Counted from the first letter of the stretch, positions 38,041 to 49,627 are shown. The stretch is 64,000 bases of DNA from Streptococcus mitis (GCF_002005545.1 NZ_LBMT01000001.1:1386301-1450300), one strand, 5' to 3'. Notes: generated by a model not told the origin, from the letters alone. Numbers and translations are program-made.

Positions 38041-39084
38041 ATGGCTGATGACAAGCTAAGAGCGACTCCTGCGGCTAGAAAGTTAGCGGATGATTTAGGG
38101 ATCAACCTCTACGACGTTTCTGGCTCAGGTGCAAACGGTCGTGTCCACAAAGAAGACGTGGAAACTTATAAAGACACAAACGTGGTTCGCATTTCGCCAC
38201 TTGCAAAACGAATTGCCCTCGAACATAACATTGCTTGGCAGGAAATCCAAGGAACTGGTCATCGTGGTAAAATCATGAAGAAGGATGTTTTGGCCTTGCT
38301 TCCTGAAAATATTGAAAACGACACTATCAAGTCTCCTGCTCAGATTGAAAAAGTGGAAGAAGTCCCTAATAACGTAACACCATACGGTGAAATCGAGCGT
38401 ATTCCAATGACACCAATGCGTAAGGTTATTGCCCAACGCATGGTTGAATCTTACTTGACTGCGCCAACCTTTACTCTCAACTATGAAGTTGATATGACTG
38501 AAATGTTGGCTCTTCGTAAGAAGGTTCTTGAGCCAATCATGGAAGTAACTGGGAAGAAGACTACTGTAACAGACCTTCTTTCACTTGCTGTTGTGAAAAC
38601 CTTGATGAAGCATCCTTATATTAACGCTTCATTAACAGAAGATGGCAAGACCATTATCACACACAACTACGTCAATCTTGCGATGGCAGTTGGGATGGAT
38701 AATGGATTGATGACGCCTGTTGTTTACAATGCTGAGAAGATGACTCTTTCAGAGTTGGTTGTAGCCTTTAAAGATGTGATTGGTCGTACCTTGGATGGTA
38801 AATTAGCTCCAAGCGAACTGCAAAATTCAACATTTACTATCAGTAACTTGGGAATGTTTGGTGTTCAGTCCTTTGGTCCGATCATCAACCAACCAAACTC
38901 AGCTATCCTTGGTGTCAGTTCGACAATCGAGAAGCCAGTTGTCGTCAATGGTGAAATTGTGATTCGCCCAATCATGAGTCTTGGTTTAACAATTGACCAC
39001 CGTGTCGTAGATGGTATGGCTGGTGCTAAGTTCATGAAAGACTTGAAAGAATTGATTGAAAATCCAATCTCAATGTTGATTTAA
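38041..39084 (+). CDS. pdhC: Dihydrolipoamide acetyltransferase E2, lacking its own lipoyl domain
   Basis: 347 residues. It opens directly with a peripheral-subunit-binding domain (RATPAARKLADDLGINLYDV..GANGRVHKEDV, residues 7-42), then a second PSBD-like segment (RISPLAKRIALEHNIAWQEI..GHRGKIMKKDV, about 50-90), then the catalytic acyltransferase domain with IDHRVVDGMAG. There is no N-terminal lipoyl domain; the lipoyl carrier is instead fused to E3 downstream. It transfers acetyl from lipoyl to CoA. Confidence 0.93.
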   Translation: MADDKLRATPAARKLADDLGINLYDVSGSGANGRVHKEDVETYKDTNVVRISPLAKRIALEHNIAWQEIQGTGHRGKIMKKDVLALLPENIENDTIKSPAQIEKVEEVPNNVTPYGEIERIPMTPMRKVIAQRMVESYLTAPTFTLNYEVDMTEMLALRKKVLEPIMEVTGKKTTVTDLLSLAVVKTLMKHPYINASLTEDGKTIITHNYVNLAMAVGMDNGLMTPVVYNAEKMTLSELVVAFKDVIGRTLDGKLAPSELQNSTFTISNLGMFGVQSFGPIINQPNSAILGVSSTIEKPVVVNGEIVIRPIMSLGLTIDHRVVDGMAGAKFMKDLKELIENPISMLI

Positions 39085-39129
39085 GAACAAGAGTATTCAT
39101 TTTTAAGATATAGATAAAGGAAGGAAGAC

Positions 39130-40833
39130 ATGGCCTTAGAAGTAATTATGCCAAAAGCCGGCGTGGATATGACAGAAGGACAAATCGTCCAATGGAATAA
39201 AAAAGTCGGAGAATTTGTAAAAGAAGGAGAAATCCTTTTGGAAATCATGACTGATAAAGTCAGCATGGAATTGGAAGCAGAAGAAGACGGTTACTTGATC
39301 GCTATCCTCAAAGGAGATGGTGAAACTGTCCCTGTAACGGAAGTTATCGGTTACCTTGGTGAAGAAGGGGAAAATATCCCAACAGCTGGAGCAGCAGCGC
39401 CAGAAGCTAGCCCTGCACCTGCAGCAAGTGCCTCAAACGATGATGGTAAGAGCGATGATGCTTTTGATATCGTTGTGATTGGTGGAGGTCCTGCTGGTTA
39501 TGTTGCAGCCATTAAAGCTGCCCAACTCGGTGGTAAGGTTGCCCTTGTTGAGAAATCTGAACTTGGTGGAACCTGCTTGAACCGTGGTTGTATTCCAACC
39601 AAGACCTATCTTCACAACGCTGAAATCATCGAAAACATCGGTCATGCTGCAAACCGTGGTATCGTAATCGAAAATCCAAACTTCACTGTAGATATGGACA
39701 AACTCCTTGAAACTAAGTCTAAGGTTGTCAATACCCTTGTCGGTGGTGTTGCAGGTCTTCTTCGTAGTTATGGTGTAGCAGTACATAAGGGTATTGGTAC
39801 CATTACTAAAGACAAGAATGTCTTGGTAAATGGTTCTGAATTGCTTGAAACCAAGAAAATCATCCTTGCCGGTGGTTCAAAAGTCAGCAAGATCAACGTC
39901 CCTGGTATGGAATCTCCACTTGTGATGACCAGTGACGATATTCTTGAAATGAATGAAGTGCCAGAAAGCCTTGTTATCATCGGTGGTGGAGTTGTCGGTA
40001 TAGAACTCGGTCAGGCCTTCATGACATTTGGCTCAAAAGTAACTGTTATCGAAATGATGGACCGTATCGTCCCAGCTATGGACGCTGAAGTTTCTAAGAA
40101 CCTTCGCTTGATTCTTGAGCGTAAAGGTATGACCATCTTGACTGGTACTAAACTTCAAGAAATCATCGAGGAAAATGGTCAACTTCGTATCAAGGTTGAA
40201 GGAAAAGACGATATCATCGCAAGCAAAGCTCTTCTTTCAATCGGTCGTGTGCCAGACCTTGAAGGTATTGGCGAAGTTGAGTTTGAATTGGATCGTGGAC
40301 GCATCAAGGTCAACGAATACATGGAAACTTCTGTTCCAGGTATTTACGCACCAGGTGACATCAACGGTACGAAGATGTTGGCTCACGCAGCTTTCCGTAT
40401 GGGTGAAGTTGCCGCAGAAAATGCTCTTAAAGGAAATCATGCTGTTGCCAAATTGAATTTGACTCCAGCAGCTATCTACACTCTTCCTGAAGTAGCAGCA
40501 GTAGGTTTGACAGAAGAACAAGCCCGTGAGAAATACGATGTTGCCATTGGTAAGTTCAACTTTGCTGCTAACGGTCGTGCTATTGCATCGGATGCTGCTC
40601 AAGGTTTCGTAAAAGTCATTGCAGATAAGAAATACGGAGAAATCCTTGGTGTCCATATCATCGGTCCTGCAGCTGCAGAATTGATCAACGAAGCGTCAAG
40701 CATTATCGAAATGGAAATCACTGTTGAAGAAATGCTGAAGACTATCCACGGACACCCAACCTACTCTGAAGTGATGTACGAAGCATTTGCGGATGTTCTA
40801 GGAATGGCTATCCATTCACCTAAGAAAAAATAA
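39130..40833 (+). CDS. lpdA: Dihydrolipoamide dehydrogenase E3 with N-terminal lipoyl domain
   Basis: 567 residues. Residues 1-80 form a lipoyl domain with the acceptor lysine in EIMTDKVSMELEAEEDG, followed by an Ala/Pro-rich linker (about 85-108). The flavoprotein follows: FAD motif VVIGGGPAGYVAAIKAAQLG, redox disulphide GGTCLNRGCIPTK, NAD motif IIGGGVVGIELG and C-terminal HGHPTYSE. It re-oxidises dihydrolipoyl groups. The lipoyl fusion explains its length (about 100 residues above a plain E3) and complements the domain missing from E2. Confidence 0.95.
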   Translation: MALEVIMPKAGVDMTEGQIVQWNKKVGEFVKEGEILLEIMTDKVSMELEAEEDGYLIAILKGDGETVPVTEVIGYLGEEGENIPTAGAAAPEASPAPAASASNDDGKSDDAFDIVVIGGGPAGYVAAIKAAQLGGKVALVEKSELGGTCLNRGCIPTKTYLHNAEIIENIGHAANRGIVIENPNFTVDMDKLLETKSKVVNTLVGGVAGLLRSYGVAVHKGIGTITKDKNVLVNGSELLETKKIILAGGSKVSKINVPGMESPLVMTSDDILEMNEVPESLVIIGGGVVGIELGQAFMTFGSKVTVIEMMDRIVPAMDAEVSKNLRLILERKGMTILTGTKLQEIIEENGQLRIKVEGKDDIIASKALLSIGRVPDLEGIGEVEFELDRGRIKVNEYMETSVPGIYAPGDINGTKMLAHAAFRMGEVAAENALKGNHAVAKLNLTPAAIYTLPEVAAVGLTEEQAREKYDVAIGKFNFAANGRAIASDAAQGFVKVIADKKYGEILGVHIIGPAAAELINEASSIIEMEITVEEMLKTIHGHPTYSEVMYEAFADVLGMAIHSPKKK

Positions 40834-40893
40834 AAGAAAGATAGATTAGACTGGAAGGTTATTTCCAGTCTCTATCGTATAAGAAGGTATCTC

Positions 40894-41883
40894 ATGAAAT
40901 ACATTATCAATCATTCAAACGACACCGCTTTTAATATCGCCTTGGAAGAATATGCCTTTAAACACCTTTTGGATGAGGATCAAATCTTCCTACTTTGGAT
41001 TAACAAGCCTTCTATCATTGTTGGTCGTCACCAGAATACCATCGAAGAAATCAACCGTGATTATGTTCGAGAAAATGGTATTGAGGTGGTCCGCCGTATC
41101 AGTGGTGGTGGAGCTGTTTACCACGATTTAAATAACCTCAACTACACGATCATTTCAAAAGAAGATGAAAACAAGGCTTTTGACTTCAAGAGCTTCTCAA
41201 CTCCAGTTATCAATACCCTGGCTCAACTTGGGGTTAAAGCTGAGTTCACAGGCCGTAATGACCTTGAGATTGATGGAAAGAAATTCTGTGGCAATGCTCA
41301 AGCCTATATCAACGGTCGTATCATGCACCACGGTTGCTTGCTCTTTGACGTTGATTTATCAGTCCTTGCTAATGCCCTCAAGGTTTCAAAGGATAAATTT
41401 GAGTCAAAAGGTGTCAAATCCGTCCGTGCTCGTGTCACCAATATTGTCAATGAATTGCCAGAAAAAATCACGGTTGAAGAATTCCGTGATTTACTCTTGG
41501 AATACATGAAAAAAGAGTATCCAGAGATGACAGAATACGTTTTTTCTGAAGAAGAATTGGCTGAAATCAATCGTATCAAGGATACCAAGTTTGGAACTTG
41601 GGACTGGAACTATGGTAAATCACCTGAATTTAACGTCCGTCGTGGAACAAAATTCACTAGTGGTAAGGTGGAAGTCTTTGCTAATGTCGTCGAATCAAAA
41701 ATCCAAGACATCAAAATTTATGGGGATTTCTTTGGTATCGAAGACGTTGCGGCTGTAGAAGATATCCTTCGTGGGGTGAAATACGAACGCAAAGATGTCC
41801 TCAAAGCGCTAGAAACCATTGATATTACACGCTACTTTGCTGGCATTAGCTGTGAAGAAATTGCTGAAGCGGTAGTAGAGTAA
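40894..41883 (+). CDS. lplA: Lipoate-protein ligase
   Basis: 329 residues. Lipoate/AMP-binding motifs RRISGGGAVYHDLNNLNYT and GRNDLEIDGKKFCGNAQ are clear, with the Lpl C-terminal accessory domain (LEVFANVVESKIQDI region). It attaches scavenged lipoate to the E3-borne lipoyl domain encoded next door. Ends the pdh operon. Confidence 0.95.
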   Translation: MKYIINHSNDTAFNIALEEYAFKHLLDEDQIFLLWINKPSIIVGRHQNTIEEINRDYVRENGIEVVRRISGGGAVYHDLNNLNYTIISKEDENKAFDFKSFSTPVINTLAQLGVKAEFTGRNDLEIDGKKFCGNAQAYINGRIMHHGCLLFDVDLSVLANALKVSKDKFESKGVKSVRARVTNIVNELPEKITVEEFRDLLLEYMKKEYPEMTEYVFSEEELAEINRIKDTKFGTWDWNYGKSPEFNVRRGTKFTSGKVEVFANVVESKIQDIKIYGDFFGIEDVAAVEDILRGVKYERKDVLKALETIDITRYFAGISCEEIAEAVVE

Positions 41884-42169
41884 AGAAAAGCTATTTGTTA
41901 GTCATTGTGGGTTGCAGACAAGATATTATCTGGATAGGACAAGTCTTAAAACCTGCTGAACGAGAATCAAAAAGAACTCACTTCCAATGCTTAATAAAAA
42001 AACTCGGAAGTTTGTTCTGAGTCAACTAAATACGACTATTTGCAATTGAATATAGAGATGAGAAGGTCAGTAGTAAATTATCTGTAAGGTGACACAGACA
42101 TGAGTTGTTTTTGATTTCTGCATAGTATTAACCCCCAAAAAGACTATTATTTCTATAGTTGAACGATAC

Positions 42170-42212
42170 CCCAAAAGTTAGATAGAGAAAATCTAATTTT
42201 TGGGGTATTTTA
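42170..42212 (+). terminator. Hairpin in the lplA-murA gap, IS-tail-like
   Basis: TACCCCAAAA.TTAGAT pairs with ATCTAA.TTTTGGGGTA around a short loop and runs into TTTTATAAT. The sequence resembles tails commonly left by streptococcal IS elements. The 520-bp gap 41884-42403 also holds ACTTCC/GGAAGT (about 41970-42014), but no gene. Confidence 0.6.
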
Positions 42213-42344
42213 TAATTCTTAATTTAGGATTTTTTAGTATCAAAAGATGTTTCATAAAATATGGACTCACCCTTTCAACTTAATCCTATTTATTACTTAC
42301 TATCTCCAATAAAAGTGAAAAGGATGGAAAAAAGGTTGCATTTA

Positions 42345-42353
42345 TGATATAAT
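42345..42353 (+). promoter_or_regulatory. murA extended -10 promoter
   Basis: TG-A-TATAAT (hexamer 42348-42353), 50 bases before murA. No convincing -35 at normal spacing, consistent with an extended -10 promoter. Confidence 0.6.
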
Positions 42354-42403
42354 TTATTTTAAAGACCTTATTAGAAATCTTGAAAGAGTATTAAAAACTT
42401 AGA

Positions 42404-43663
42404 ATGAGAAAAATTGTTATCAATGGTGGATTACCACTACAAGGTGAAATCACTATTAGTGGTGCTAAAAATAGCGTTGTGGCCTTAATTCCAGCTATCA
42501 TATTGGCTGATGATGTGGTGACTTTGGATTGTGTTCCAGATATTTCGGATGTAGCCAGTCTTGTCGAAATCATGGAATTGATGGGAGCTACTGTTAAGCG
42601 TTATGACGATGTCTTGGAGATTGATCCAAGAGGTGTTCAAAATATTCCAATGCCTTATGGTAAAATTAACAGTCTTCGTGCATCTTACTATTTTTATGGG
42701 AGCCTCTTAGGCCGTTTTGGTGAAGCGACAGTTGGTTTACCGGGAGGATGTGATCTTGGTCCTCGTCCGATTGACCTACACCTTAAGGCTTTTGAAGCTA
42801 TGGGTGCCACTGTTAGCTACGAGGGAGATAACATGAAGTTATCTGCTAAAGATACAGGACTTCATGGTGCAAGTATTTACATGGACACGGTTAGTGTAGG
42901 GGCAACGATCAATACGATGATTGCTGCGGTTAAAGCGAATGGTCGTACCATTATTGAAAATGCAGCCCGTGAACCTGAAATTATTGATGTAGCTACCCTC
43001 TTGAATAATATGGGAGCCCATATCCGCGGTGCAGGAACTAATATCATCATTATTGATGGTGTTGAAAGATTGCATGGAACCCGTCATCAGGTGATTCCAG
43101 ACCGTATCGAAGCTGGAACATATATTTCTTTAGCTGCTGCAGTTGGCAAGGGGATTCGTATAAATAATGTTCTTTACGAACACCTAGAAGGATTTATTGC
43201 TAAGCTGGAAGAAATGGGAGTGAGAATGACTGTATCTGAAGACAGCATTTTTGTCGAAGAGCAGTCTAATTTGAAAGCAATCAATATTAAGACAGCTCCT
43301 TACCCAGGCTTTGCAACTGATTTGCAACAACCGATTACCCCTCTTTTATTAAGAACGAATGGTCGTGGTACAATTGTCGATACGATTTACGAAAAACGTG
43401 TAAATCATGTTTTTGAACTAGCAAAGATGGATGCGGACATTTCGACAACAAATGGTCATATTTTGTACACAGGTGGACGTGATTTGCGTGGGGCCAGTGT
43501 TAAAGCGACTGACCTACGAGCTGGGGCTGCACTAGTCATTGCTGGGCTTATGGCTGAAGGTAAAACTGAAATTACCAATATCGAGTTTATCTTACGTGGT
43601 TATTCTGATATTATTGAAAAATTACGTAATCTAGGAGCGGATATTACACTTGTTGAGGATTAA
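42404..43663 (+). CDS. murA: UDP-N-acetylglucosamine 1-carboxyvinyltransferase
   Basis: 419 residues, EPSP-synthase fold. It joins PEP to UDP-GlcNAc, the first committed step of peptidoglycan synthesis and the fosfomycin target. The PEP-binding/fosfomycin-sensitive cysteine is present in [15 protein letters not shown], and the substrate lysine in ISGAKNS. Low-GC Gram-positives carry two paralogues; this context (acetyltransferase, YtoI-like, map downstream) is that of the one called murZ/murA2 in pneumococcus. Confidence 0.95.
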   Translation: MRKIVINGGLPLQGEITISGAKNSVVALIPAIILADDVVTLDCVPDISDVASLVEIMELMGATVKRYDDVLEIDPRGVQNIPMPYGKINSLRASYYFYGSLLGRFGEATVGLPGGCDLGPRPIDLHLKAFEAMGATVSYEGDNMKLSAKDTGLHGASIYMDTVSVGATINTMIAAVKANGRTIIENAAREPEIIDVATLLNNMGAHIRGAGTNIIIIDGVERLHGTRHQVIPDRIEAGTYISLAAAVGKGIRINNVLYEHLEGFIAKLEEMGVRMTVSEDSIFVEEQSNLKAINIKTAPYPGFATDLQQPITPLLLRTNGRGTIVDTIYEKRVNHVFELAKMDADISTTNGHILYTGGRDLRGASVKATDLRAGAALVIAGLMAEGKTEITNIEFILRGYSDIIEKLRNLGADITLVED

Positions 43664-43678
43664 ACCGTAGAGGTGTTT

Positions 43679-44230
43679 ATGAATATTTGGACCAAATTAG
43701 CAATGTTTTCTTTTTTTGAAACGGATCGCTTGTATTTGCGTCCTTTCTTTTTTAGTGATAGTCAAGACTTCCATGAGATATCCTCAAATCCTGAAAATTT
43801 ACAATTTATTTTCCCAACTCAGGCAAGTCTAGAAGAAAGTCAATATGCACTGGCCAATTACTTTATGAAGTCCCCTTTGGGAGTGTGGGCTATTTGTGAC
43901 CAGAAAAATCAACAAATGATTGGTTCTATTAAATTTGAGAAGTTAGATGAAATCAAAAAAGAAGCTGAGCTTGGCTATTTTTTGAGAAAAGATGCTTGGT
44001 CGCAAGGATTTATGACAGAGGTTGTTAGAAAAATTTGTCAGCTTTCTTTTGAGGAATTTGGCTTAAAACAATTATCTATCATTACCCACCTTGAAAATGA
44101 AGCTAGCCAAAGAGTTGCTCTTAAGTCTGGATTTAGTTTGTTCCGTCAGTTTAAGGGAAGTGATCGCTACACAAGAAAAATGCGGGATTATCTTGAATTT
44201 CGGTATGTAAAAGGAGAATTCAATGAGTAA
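43679..44230 (+). CDS. GNAT-family N-acetyltransferase (RimJ/RimL-like)
   Basis: 183 residues. FFETDRLYLRPFFFSDSQDF is the RimJ-type N-terminus and ELGYFLRKDAWSQGFMTEVV the acetyl-CoA-binding motif. The start is ATG 43679 with AGAGG upstream; the GTG at 43673 is part of that RBS region. Substrate unknown. It overlaps the next gene by 8 bases. Confidence 0.85.
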   Translation: MNIWTKLAMFSFFETDRLYLRPFFFSDSQDFHEISSNPENLQFIFPTQASLEESQYALANYFMKSPLGVWAICDQKNQQMIGSIKFEKLDEIKKEAELGYFLRKDAWSQGFMTEVVRKICQLSFEEFGLKQLSIITHLENEASQRVALKSGFSLFRQFKGSDRYTRKMRDYLEFRYVKGEFNE

Positions 44231-45500
44231 GCATCAGGAAATTCTAAGCTATTTGGAGGAATTACCAGTAGGTAAAAGGGTCAGTGTTCGTAGTATTTCC
44301 AACCATCTGGGAGTCAGTGATGGAACGGCCTATCGCGCTATCAAGGAAGCTGAAAACCGTGGAATTGTGGAGACCCGTCCTAGAAGTGGAACAATCCGCG
44401 TCAAATCCCAGAAAGTTGCTATTGAAAGATTAACTTTTGCTGAAATTGCAGAAGTGACTTCTTCTGAGGTTTTGGCTGGGAAAGAAGGTTTAGAGAGAGA
44501 ATTTAGTAAGTTTTCAATTGGTGCCATGACTGAACAAAATATCTTGTCTTACCTTCACGATGGGGGGCTCTTGATTGTCGGAGACCGAACCCGTATTCAG
44601 TTGCTAGCCTTGGAAAATGAAAATGCAGTTCTGGTTACAGGGGGATTTCAGGTTCATGATGATGTACTTAAACTGGCCAATCAAAAAGGGATTCCGGTTC
44701 TGAGAAGCAAACATGACACATTCACCGTCGCGACCATGATCAATAAAGCCTTGTCAAATGTCCAAATCAAGACTGATATTTTGACAGTTGAGAAGCTTTA
44801 TCGTCCAAGTCATGAATATGGTTTTCTGAGAGAGACCGACACTGTTAAAGATTATTTGGACTTGGTACGTAAGAATCGTAGCAGTCGTTTCCCTGTTATC
44901 AATCAACATCAGGTCGTTGTTGGGGTTGTTACTATGAGAGATGCGGGTGATAAGTCACCAAGTACCACAATTGATAAGGTCATGTCTCGTAGTCTATTTT
45001 TAGTTGGATTATCGACAAATATTGCCAATGTGAGTCAACGGATGATTGCTGAAGACTTTGAAATGGTACCGGTTGTTCGGAATAATCAAACCTTGCTTGG
45101 AGTTGTGACACGACGAGATGTCATGGAGAAAATGAGCCGTTCCCAAGTTTCGGCTCTACCTACTTTTTCTGAGCAGATTGGTCAAAAACTTTCTTATCAC
45201 CATGATGAAGTCGTCATTACAGTGGAACCCTTTATGCTTGAGAAAAACGGAGTTTTGGCTAATGGTGTATTGGCAGAGATACTGACTCATATGACCCAAG
45301 ATTTAGTTGTGAATAGTGGTCGCAATCTCATCATCGAACAAATGCTGATCTACTTTTTGCAGGCTGTTCAGATAGATGATATACTGCGCATTCAAGCACG
45401 CATCATCCATCATACTAGACGATCAGCTATTATTGATTACGATATTTATCATGGTCATCAGATTGTTTCAAAAGCAAATGTGACTGTTAAAATTAATTAG
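44223..45500 (+). CDS. HTH-DRTGG-CBS-hotdog regulator, YtoI-like
   Basis: 425 residues. Domain order: winged HTH (about 1-65; RSISNHLGVSDGTAYRAIKEAE), DRTGG-type domain (about 80-185), a CBS pair (about 195-310; FPVINQHQVVVGVVTMRDA and VPVVRNNQTLLGVVTRRDV), then a thioesterase-like hotdog domain at the C-terminus. This architecture is that of Bacillus YtoI, whose ligand I do not know. CBS domains suggest adenosyl-nucleotide sensing. Translationally coupled to the acetyltransferase. Confidence 0.85.
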   Translation: MSKHQEILSYLEELPVGKRVSVRSISNHLGVSDGTAYRAIKEAENRGIVETRPRSGTIRVKSQKVAIERLTFAEIAEVTSSEVLAGKEGLEREFSKFSIGAMTEQNILSYLHDGGLLIVGDRTRIQLLALENENAVLVTGGFQVHDDVLKLANQKGIPVLRSKHDTFTVATMINKALSNVQIKTDILTVEKLYRPSHEYGFLRETDTVKDYLDLVRKNRSSRFPVINQHQVVVGVVTMRDAGDKSPSTTIDKVMSRSLFLVGLSTNIANVSQRMIAEDFEMVPVVRNNQTLLGVVTRRDVMEKMSRSQVSALPTFSEQIGQKLSYHHDEVVITVEPFMLEKNGVLANGVLAEILTHMTQDLVVNSGRNLIIEQMLIYFLQAVQIDDILRIQARIIHHTRRSAIIDYDIYHGHQIVSKANVTVKIN

Positions 45501-45515
45501 AAACTAGGAGAAAAA

Positions 45516-46376
45516 ATGATAACATTAAAATCAGCTCGTGAAATTGAAGCTATGGATAAGGCCGGTGATTTTTTAGCAAGTATTCATATCGGCTTACGTG
45601 ATTTGATTAAGCCAGGCGTAGATATGTGGGAAGTTGAAGAATACGTCCGCCGTCGTTGTAAGGAAGAAAATTTCCTTCCGCTTCAGATTGGGGTTGACGG
45701 TGCAATGATGGACTATCCTTATGCTACCTGCTGCTCTCTTAATGATGAAGTGGCTCATGCCTTCCCTCGTCACTATATTTTGAAAGATGGTGATTTGCTC
45801 AAAGTTGATATGGTTTTGGGAGGTCCTATTGCTAAATCTGATCTGAATGTCTCAAAATTAAACTTCAACAATGTGGAGCAAATGAAGAAATACACTCAGA
45901 GCTATTCTGGTGGTCTTGCAGATTCATGTTGGGCTTATGCTGTAGGTACACCGTCCGAAGAAGTGAAAAATCTGATGGATGTAACTAAAGAAGCTATGTA
46001 CAAGGGGATTGAACAAGCTGTTGTTGGAAATCGTATCGGTGATATCGGTGCGGCTATTCAAGAATACGCTGAAAGCCGTGGTTACGGTGTAGTGCGTGAT
46101 TTGGTTGGTCATGGTGTTGGCCCAACCATGCACGAAGAACCAATGGTTCCTAACTATGGTATTGCTGGTCGTGGACTTCGTCTTCGTGAAGGAATGGTCT
46201 TAACCATTGAACCAATGATCAATACAGGTGACTGGGAAATCGATACAGATATGAAAACTGGTTGGGCCCATAAGACCATTGACGGTGGATTGTCATGTCA
46301 GTATGAACACCAATTCGTGATTACGAAAGATGGTCCTGTTATCTTGACTAGTCAAGGTGAAGAAGGAACTTATTAA
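45516..46376 (+). CDS. map: Methionine aminopeptidase, type I
   Basis: 286 residues, pita-bread fold. Metal ligands lie in LLKVDMVLG and KSDLNVSKL, in VGHGVGPTMHEEP, in TIEPMI and near the C-terminus YEHQFVI. It has the extra loop (SDLNVSKLNFNNVEQMKKYT) seen in streptococcal enzymes, making it longer than E. coli Map. It removes initiator methionine. A strong terminator follows. Confidence 0.95.
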   Translation: MITLKSAREIEAMDKAGDFLASIHIGLRDLIKPGVDMWEVEEYVRRRCKEENFLPLQIGVDGAMMDYPYATCCSLNDEVAHAFPRHYILKDGDLLKVDMVLGGPIAKSDLNVSKLNFNNVEQMKKYTQSYSGGLADSCWAYAVGTPSEEVKNLMDVTKEAMYKGIEQAVVGNRIGDIGAAIQEYAESRGYGVVRDLVGHGVGPTMHEEPMVPNYGIAGRGLRLREGMVLTIEPMINTGDWEIDTDMKTGWAHKTIDGGLSCQYEHQFVITKDGPVILTSQGEEGTY

Positions 46377-46389
46377 AATAAGTAAAAGT

Positions 46390-46436
46390 AGATTGAAGAA
46401 AAAGTCGGCTTGGACAAATTTCTTCAATCTTTTTCT
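46390..46436 (+). terminator. map terminator
   Basis: A 12-bp perfect stem AGATTGAAGAAA/TTTCTTCAATCT (46390-46401 with 46419-46430) followed by TTTTTCTTTT. Confidence 0.9.
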
Positions 46437-46643
46437 TTTATCTATAGTGAAATGAAAAAACCGAACAACTTGATTGAGAAATTCAAATCAATTTCTAACA
46501 ATGTTTTAGAAAACATAGTGTTACTATTACAGGGTTTGTTTCATATAATATAATGACAAAAACAGTTAACCGTAGCAAACTTGATACAAATTTTAATATT
46601 TATAGTACAATAGTTTTAAATTCTTAAGAAAGTTGGTTCTTTA

Positions 46644-47351
46644 TTGGAAACGCTAATATTTTCAATCTCCGTTTTTTTAGCAGGTGTCCTGTCCTTCTTT
46701 TCTCCCTGTATTTTTCCTCTTCTGCCAGTTTATGCTGGAATTTTGCTGGATGATCAGGAAAGTGCAAAAAGTTTTTCCTTGTTTGGGAGAAAAGTTGCTT
46801 GGTCAGGTTTGATTCGAACGCTTTGCTTTATCGCAGGTATTTCACTCATTTTCTTTATTCTAGGATTTGGTGCTGGTTACTTTGGTAATATTCTCTATGC
46901 CAATTGGTTTCGCTATACCATGGGTACGATTATCATTATTTTGGGCCTTCACCAGATGGAAATTTTTCATTTTAAGAAATTAGAGGTTCAAAAAAGCTTT
47001 ACTTTTAAGAAATCAGAAGCCAATCGTTATTGGTCGGCCTTTTTACTCGGTATTACCTTTAGCTTTGGTTGGACGCCTTGTATTGGTCCAGTTTTGAGTT
47101 CTGTTTTAGCGCTTGCGGCTTCTGGGGGCAATGGCGCTTGGCAAGGTGCTATCTATACCTTGATTTACACTTTAGGGATGGCCATTCCTTTCTTGGTCTT
47201 GGCTCTAGCTTCAGGTGTAGTAATGCCTTATTTTAGTAAAATTAAACGTCATATGATGCTACTGAAGAAAATTGGTGGTTTCCTCATTATTTTAATGGGA
47301 ATTTTGTTACTATTAGGACAAGTAAATGTTCTAGCTGGAATTTTTGAATAA
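46644..47351 (+). CDS. ccdA: CcdA-type thiol-disulphide transporter
   Basis: 235 residues with six membrane segments and the two redox cysteines in FFSPCIFPLLPVY and FGWTPCIGPVL. It carries electrons from cytoplasmic thioredoxin across the membrane to extracytoplasmic thioredoxin-like lipoproteins. The start is TTG 46644, giving the usual N-terminus; no ATG fits. It overlaps the thioredoxin gene region closely (10 bases before its ATG), supporting a functional pair. Confidence 0.92.
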   Translation: METLIFSISVFLAGVLSFFSPCIFPLLPVYAGILLDDQESAKSFSLFGRKVAWSGLIRTLCFIAGISLIFFILGFGAGYFGNILYANWFRYTMGTIIIILGLHQMEIFHFKKLEVQKSFTFKKSEANRYWSAFLLGITFSFGWTPCIGPVLSSVLALAASGGNGAWQGAIYTLIYTLGMAIPFLVLALASGVVMPYFSKIKRHMMLLKKIGGFLIILMGILLLLGQVNVLAGIFE

Positions 47352-47361
47352 AGGAGAACAA

Positions 47362-47919
47362 ATGAAAAAAGTAATATTTACTGGCTTAAGCCTCTTGTCA
47401 TTAGTTGTATTGATGGCCTGTGGTGAGGAAGAAACTAAAAAGACTCAAGCAGCACAACAGCCAAAACAACAAACGACTGTACAACAAATTGCTGTTGGAA
47501 AAGATGCTCCAGACTTCACCTTGCAATCCATGGATGGTAAAGAAGTTAAGTTATCGGATTATAAGGGTAAAAAAGTCTATTTGAAGTTTTGGGCTTCCTG
47601 GTGTGGTCCATGTAAGAAAAGTATGCCTGAGTTGATGGAACTAGCGGCGAAACCAGATCGCGATTTTGAAATTCTTAGTGTCATTGCGCCAGGAATTCAA
47701 GGTGAAAAAACTGTTGAGCAATTCCCACAATGGTTCCAAGATCAAGGTTATAAGGATATCCCAGTTCTTTATGACACAAAAGCAACCACCTTCCAAGCTT
47801 ATCAAATCCGAAGCATTCCTACAGAATACCTGATTGACAGTCAAGGAAAGATTGGAAAGATACAATTTGGTGTTATCAGCAACGCGGATGCAGAAGCAGC
47901 CTTTAAAGAAATGAACTAG
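47362..47919 (+). CDS. Extracytoplasmic thioredoxin-like lipoprotein (TlpA/ResA type, Etrx-like)
   Basis: 185 residues. Lipoprotein signal with lipobox LMAC at about residues 20-23, a Gln/Lys/Thr-rich linker, then a TlpA-like thioredoxin fold with the active site FWASWCGPCKK and cis-Pro region RSIPTEYLI. ATG 47362 has AAAGGAG upstream; the ATG at 47344 is before the RBS. In pneumococcus the equivalent CcdA2/Etrx2 pair reduces surface methionine-sulphoxide reductase; no msrAB lies here in the window. Confidence 0.92.
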   Translation: MKKVIFTGLSLLSLVVLMACGEEETKKTQAAQQPKQQTTVQQIAVGKDAPDFTLQSMDGKEVKLSDYKGKKVYLKFWASWCGPCKKSMPELMELAAKPDRDFEILSVIAPGIQGEKTVEQFPQWFQDQGYKDIPVLYDTKATTFQAYQIRSIPTEYLIDSQGKIGKIQFGVISNADAEAAFKEMN

Positions 47920-48003
47920 CATAGATAAAGAGAATCTGATTACAAATTTCATGGTATAATAGATGGTAACCGTAACGTTGCCGTCTTTTTTGTCGGCCAA
48001 TAG

Positions 48004-49456
<1,453 letters not shown>

Positions 49457-49487
49457 ATCTCTCGCTTTTTCATTTCAAAGCGAAGGC

Positions 49488-49545
49488 TTCAAAGCTCCAC
49501 TGGAGCTTTGAACTTCCCAAACCTTTTGAGTCCCAAAGATGCATT
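49488..49545. repeat. Perfect 12-bp palindrome and partial att copy
   Basis: TTCAAAGCTCCA-C-TGGAGCTTTGAA (49488-49512) is a perfect hairpin. It is followed by CCCAAACCTTTTGAGTCCCA (about 49515-49534), a third copy of the spacer found after rlmCD. No gene here. Confidence 0.6.
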
Positions 49546-49627
49546 ATAACGGGGCTGTAGCATTGATGTCAAAACTTTCACCTACTACATAAACAAATTC
49601 TATCCAACGTTTAAAAAAGGAACAGTA

